8,693 nt of DNA from Cellvibrionales bacterium (GTDB taxonomy: Bacteria > Pseudomonadota > Gammaproteobacteria > Pseudomonadales > JAHEGP01): assembly GCA_024645065.1 (NCBI GenBank), contig JAHEGP010000004.1:1-8693 (forward strand), read 5' to 3'. This document shows, piece by piece, positions 6,400 to 8,693 of this stretch. The stretch's first letter is position 1, and each line of letters starts with the position of its first letter. Below the pieces are notes generated by a model. It did no database searches, had not been told where the DNA came from, and saw nothing but the letters and a program-made list of their open reading frames with translations. The position numbers and the translations under genes were made by a program.

Positions 6400-6978
6400 T
6401 CAGGGTTGGGCAAAGAGTGACTTCACATTGACATCGGCGATTGCAGCCTCGCTGAATTCGAGCATCTGGAAGGGTTTGAATTTGAATAGCCGGGCAAGAA
6501 TGAGGTCGGGAAATTGCTCGATCCGTACATTGTTGTTGTTCACGGCCTCGTTGTAGGTTTCGCGCCGATCTGCGATTGCATTTTCGAGCCCGCTGATACG
6601 TTGTTGCAAGTGCTGGAAAGTGTCATTGGCTTTTAGTTCGGGGTAGCCTTCTGCAAGCGCGAACAACTGGCCCAGCTCCCGGCGCAGGCCGGTCTCGGCT
6701 TTGCCAAGCTCCTGCATATTGCCGCTGGTCTGGGCGGCGGCTACCCGCTGCCGGGCGCTGATAACTTTTTGCAGGGTTTCCTGTTCATAACCCATGTATT
6801 GCTTGCAGGTTTCCACCAACTTTGGCAGTTCATCGTGGCGTTGGCGCAGCAAGACGTCGATGTTGGCCAGATGCTTGGCAACGGCGTGCTTTAATTCCAC
6901 CAAACCGTTGTACAGGGTGATGCCGTACACGGCTATGATCAATAAAACCACCAGCAAAATAATGGCACCAATACTCAT
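6400..6978 (-). CDS. lemA: LemA family membrane protein
   Basis: LemA proteins are widespread bacterial proteins of largely unknown biochemical role, with one N-terminal membrane span and a long antiparallel helical bundle. This 192-aa product has the span at about 3-22, then LYNGLVELK (22-30), IDVLLRQRHDELPKLVE (40-56), a long helical middle, EGYPELKAN (110-118), RRETYNEAVNNNN (138-150), F156-P157 and LFKFKPFQMLEF (164-175). These blocks are the standard LemA consensus. Length is typical. The ATG has GAGG eight bases upstream, a good ribosome site. It is followed after three bases by the GIDE/EF-hand gene, a pairing that suggests a shared membrane function, and is preceded by a 71-base gap from the methyltransferase gene that may hold its own promoter. 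This is the structural LemA family and should not be confused with the Pseudomonas sensor kinase once called lemA (GacS). Confidence 0.95.
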   Translation of the reverse strand: MSIGAIILLVVLLIIAVYGITLYNGLVELKHAVAKHLANIDVLLRQRHDELPKLVETCKQYMGYEQETLQKVISARQRVAAAQTSGNMQELGKAETGLRRELGQLFALAEGYPELKANDTFQHLQQRISGLENAIADRRETYNEAVNNNNVRIEQFPDLILARLFKFKPFQMLEFSEAAIADVNVKSLFAQP

Positions 6979-6981
6979 TTA

Positions 6982-6990
6982 CCCGCCCTC
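6982..6990 (-). promoter_or_regulatory. Shine-Dalgarno of lemA
   Basis: On the minus strand GAGG (plus 6987-6990) stands eight bases before the ATG at 6978, in a purine-rich run. It is the clearest ribosome site in the right half of the window. Confidence 0.6.
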
Positions 6991-7005
6991 ACAATAGTCG
7001 CTACA

Positions 7006-7034
7006 AGTATGGTGCTGCACCGACGATGCTGCAA
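7006..7034 (-). promoter_or_regulatory. Weak candidate promoter for lemA-GIDE
   Basis: Minus-strand TTGCAG (plus 7029-7034) and CATACT (plus 7006-7011) are 17 bases apart, 3/6 and 4/6 matches to the sigma-70 consensus. It lies in the 71-base gap after the methyltransferase gene and would place transcription start near 6999. No terminator separates the two genes, so lemA may equally be read through from trkH. Confidence 0.27.
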
Positions 7035-7049
7035 CCGCGGTGGCGGATT

Positions 7050-7625
7050 TCAAGGCTTGGCACCAACCAGGCAAGCAACATTTCTTTGGCCCTGGCTGAG
7101 ATCGCCATAACGCCAATCCTCGCGATAAAAAACCAGTTGCAGATATTTGAACAAGTCAGCCAATTCGCCTTTTGCCAGCAAATATTCCGCGCTTGCGGGG
7201 CCTTCTGGCGAAATTTTATCGCGCGTAAACGTCTGGTAGTACAGCAGGCCACCTGAGCACAGGGCGTCCTGCAACCGCGGGCACAGGGGCCGATGCAGAT
7301 AGTGACTGCAAACAATCACGTCATACCTCTGCTCGGCCTGCCAGTTGTGCTCCAGATCGCAGCGGTGAGTCACGATCGGCAATTGCTCACGTGCGGCGTA
7401 ATCGGCCAGCTTTGCCAGCGCCACGCTTGAGGCATCGAGAGCATCAACCTGCAAGCCCTCGCGCGCCAGCAGCAGCGCATTGGCTCCCAGGCCACAGGCA
7501 AGGTCCAGGGCCCGACCGCGACCAGGCAGCAGGTGAACATTGGCGGTTAGCACGTAGGCGGGGTTGCCGGGCTTGGTCGCGCTGGCAAAGCGCTGGTTCC
7601 ACTTTTCTCCGGGATTGTGTTTCAT
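7050..7625 (-). CDS. Class I SAM-dependent methyltransferase
   Basis: Predicted soluble methyltransferase of unknown substrate. The 191-aa product contains SAM-binding motif I ALDLACGLGANALLLA (39-54), an acidic residue ending strand 2 in VDALDAS (60-66, D64), HRCDLE (87-92) at motif III, and YDVIVCSHYL (101-110) followed by GGLLYYQTF (115-123) at motifs IV-V. It ends VACLVGAKP. The sequence is of the TehB-like/COG0500 kind and also resembles a methyltransferase family that I recall fused to rhodanese domains in some bacteria; tellurite resistance should not be inferred. The ATG overlaps the trkH stop by one base (TGATG) and lacks a clear Shine-Dalgarno, so it is probably translated by coupling to trkH. 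No substrate-recognition domain is visible beyond the Rossmann core. Small-molecule or tRNA/protein targets are all possible. Confidence 0.85.
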   Translation of the reverse strand: MKHNPGEKWNQRFASATKPGNPAYVLTANVHLLPGRGRALDLACGLGANALLLAREGLQVDALDASSVALAKLADYAAREQLPIVTHRCDLEHNWQAEQRYDVIVCSHYLHRPLCPRLQDALCSGGLLYYQTFTRDKISPEGPASAEYLLAKGELADLFKYLQLVFYREDWRYGDLSQGQRNVACLVGAKP

Positions 7626-8693
7626 CAGCGGCGCCAGAACATGGGTGTGAATAACACCAGCAGTGTGAAGATCTCGAGCCGTCCCAGGAGCATGGCAAGG
7701 CTCATCGCGGCCTTGGCCACTGCACTGGTCTCGCCGTAGTTGGCTGCCACATCGCCCAGGCCGGGTCCGAGATTATTGAGTGTGGCAGTGGTGGCGGAAA
7801 AAGCGGTTTCGTAGTTCATGCCGGTTCCCAGCAAGACCAGCAAAATGCAGCCGAACGACAGCATATAAACCGCAAAAAAACTCCAAACTGCACTTACGAC
7901 CTTGGCCGGCACCCGGCGGCGGCCCAGCTTCAGCGGTATGATGGCATTGGGGTGAATCAATTGTGAGAGTTCACGTACACCCTGGCGGAAAATGAGCAAT
8001 ATTCTCACAGCTTTCATACCCCCACCGGTGGAACCGGCACACCCACCCATAAAGGAGGTCAGCAGGAGCAGCAGCGGCAGGAAGGTCGGCCATTTGGAAA
8101 AGTCGGCGGTGGTGAAGCCGGTGGTGGTTGCGATAGAGATGGTCTGGAAGATACCGTGGACCAGTGCTTCCCCGGGCTCCAGTACCCTGGACCAGGCCAG
8201 ATAAGCACAGCAGATGACGCAGACACCGGCGATCACCGTGAGGTAAAACCGGGTTTCAGGATCCCGCAGGTACTGGATTATGCTATGGCGTTGCCAGGTG
8301 ACGAAATGCAGGGCGAAGTTAATGCCGGCGATTAGCATAAAAATACTGCAGATCATCAGGATGGTTGCGCTTTCAAAGTAACCGATGCTGGCATCATGGG
8401 TTGAGAAGCCACCGATGGCGACGGTTGAAAATGCATGGCAAACCGCATCGAAAACACTCATGCCGGCAAACCAGTATGCGACGCTGCAGGCGACAGTCAA
8501 TGTGACATAGATTGCGAACAGGGCCTTGGCAGTCCCGGTAATGCGGGGGGTCATCTTGGTGTCTTTAATTGGTCCGGGGGTTTCGGCGCGGTACAGCTGC
8601 ATGCCCCCGATGCCTAACATCGGTAATATGGCGACGGCAATTACCACAATCCCGATACCGCCCAGCCACTGCAGCTGCTGGCGGTAGTACAGT
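7625..8693 (-). CDS. trkH: Trk potassium uptake system, membrane subunit TrkH (N-terminus cut off)
   Basis: TrkH is the K+-conducting inner-membrane subunit, gated by the cytoplasmic NAD-binding subunit TrkA. The open frame runs off the right edge; the GTG at 8647 is an internal Val, because in-frame residues before it read YYRQQLQWLGGIGI, a conserved TrkH segment. About 355 codons are present of a usual ~480, so the first membrane-pore-membrane repeat is outside. Visible filter loops are TVAIGGFSTHDAS (ending in the region of plus 8400), IATTTGFTT (near plus 8130) and TATLNNLGPGLG (near plus 7780). The conserved FMGGCAGSTGGGMKAVRIL and the C-terminal GRLEIFTLLVLFTP are also present, very like E. 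coli TrkH. No break or frameshift is seen. The stop overlaps the methyltransferase start. TrkA is not in the window and may lie to the right. Confidence 0.96.
   Translation of the reverse strand, partial: LYYRQQLQWLGGIGIVVIAVAILPMLGIGGMQLYRAETPGPIKDTKMTPRITGTAKALFAIYVTLTVACSVAYWFAGMSVFDAVCHAFSTVAIGGFSTHDASIGYFESATILMICSIFMLIAGINFALHFVTWQRHSIIQYLRDPETRFYLTVIAGVCVICCAYLAWSRVLEPGEALVHGIFQTISIATTTGFTTADFSKWPTFLPLLLLLTSFMGGCAGSTGGGMKAVRILLIFRQGVRELSQLIHPNAIIPLKLGRRRVPAKVVSAVWSFFAVYMLSFGCILLVLLGTGMNYETAFSATTATLNNLGPGLGDVAANYGETSAVAKAAMSLAMLLGRLEIFTLLVLFTPMFWRR

Noticed and set aside
7011..7045. Possible terminator between the methyltransferase and lemA
   Set aside because: Short pairings exist (GGTG-CTG-CACC; CCGC-N4-GCGG on the minus strand) but stems are four bases and no T-run follows.
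7050..7625. Naming the methyltransferase tehB (tellurite resistance)
   Set aside because: Only the general SAM-binding motifs are shared; there is no tehA nearby, and the sequence fits a broader family of unknown substrate.
8645..8647. GTG at 8647 as the start of trkH
   Set aside because: In-frame upstream residues to the window edge read as conserved TrkH sequence, so this codon is an internal valine and the gene is cut by the edge.

Overview
The window reads as ordinary chromosomal DNA of a gammaproteobacterium, probably of the Pseudomonadales/Cellvibrionales sort. The evidence is the strongly proteobacterial GlyQ, GlyS, TrkH and LPS enzymes, moderately high GC, and gene order. The order glyQ-glyS-gmhB-plsC beside a lipid A acyltransferase, with trk genes close by, is what I recall from the replication-origin region of Pseudomonas. 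The assignment rests on recognition of protein sequences, not on a search.

Layout: (1) Bases 1-114 hold no gene I can support. (2) Bases 115-4479, minus strand, are a tightly overlapping four-gene operon read glyQ, glyS, gmhB, plsC: the two subunits of glycyl-tRNA synthetase, a heptose bisphosphate phosphatase for LPS core, and a 1-acylglycerol-3-phosphate acyltransferase-like enzyme. Three successive overlaps imply translational coupling, and both glyQ and glyS start with GTG behind clear Shine-Dalgarno sequences. (3) Bases 4480-4616 are a divergent promoter region; the minus-strand side has a perfect TATAAT with a GC-rich discriminator, set inside a small dyad. (4) Bases 4617-5495, plus strand, encode an LpxL/HtrB-type lipid A acyltransferase. 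(5) Bases 5518-6978, minus strand, hold a two-gene module: lemA followed after 3 bases by a membrane protein with a GIDE (MULAN/MUL1-like) domain carrying a textbook EF-hand calcium loop. (6) Bases 7050-7625, minus strand, encode a class I SAM-dependent methyltransferase whose start overlaps the stop of trkH. (7) Bases 7625-8693 hold the C-terminal three quarters of trkH, a potassium-uptake channel subunit whose N-terminus lies beyond the right edge.

Most genes concern either translation (GlyRS) or the envelope (phospholipid, LPS heptose, lipid A acylation, K+ transport, LemA/GIDE membrane proteins). I see no mobile elements, CRISPR arrays, tRNA or rRNA genes, frameshifts or convincing intrinsic terminators. 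The part of least known function, and the best candidate for an undescribed system, is the LemA plus GIDE/EF-hand pair at 5518-6978.
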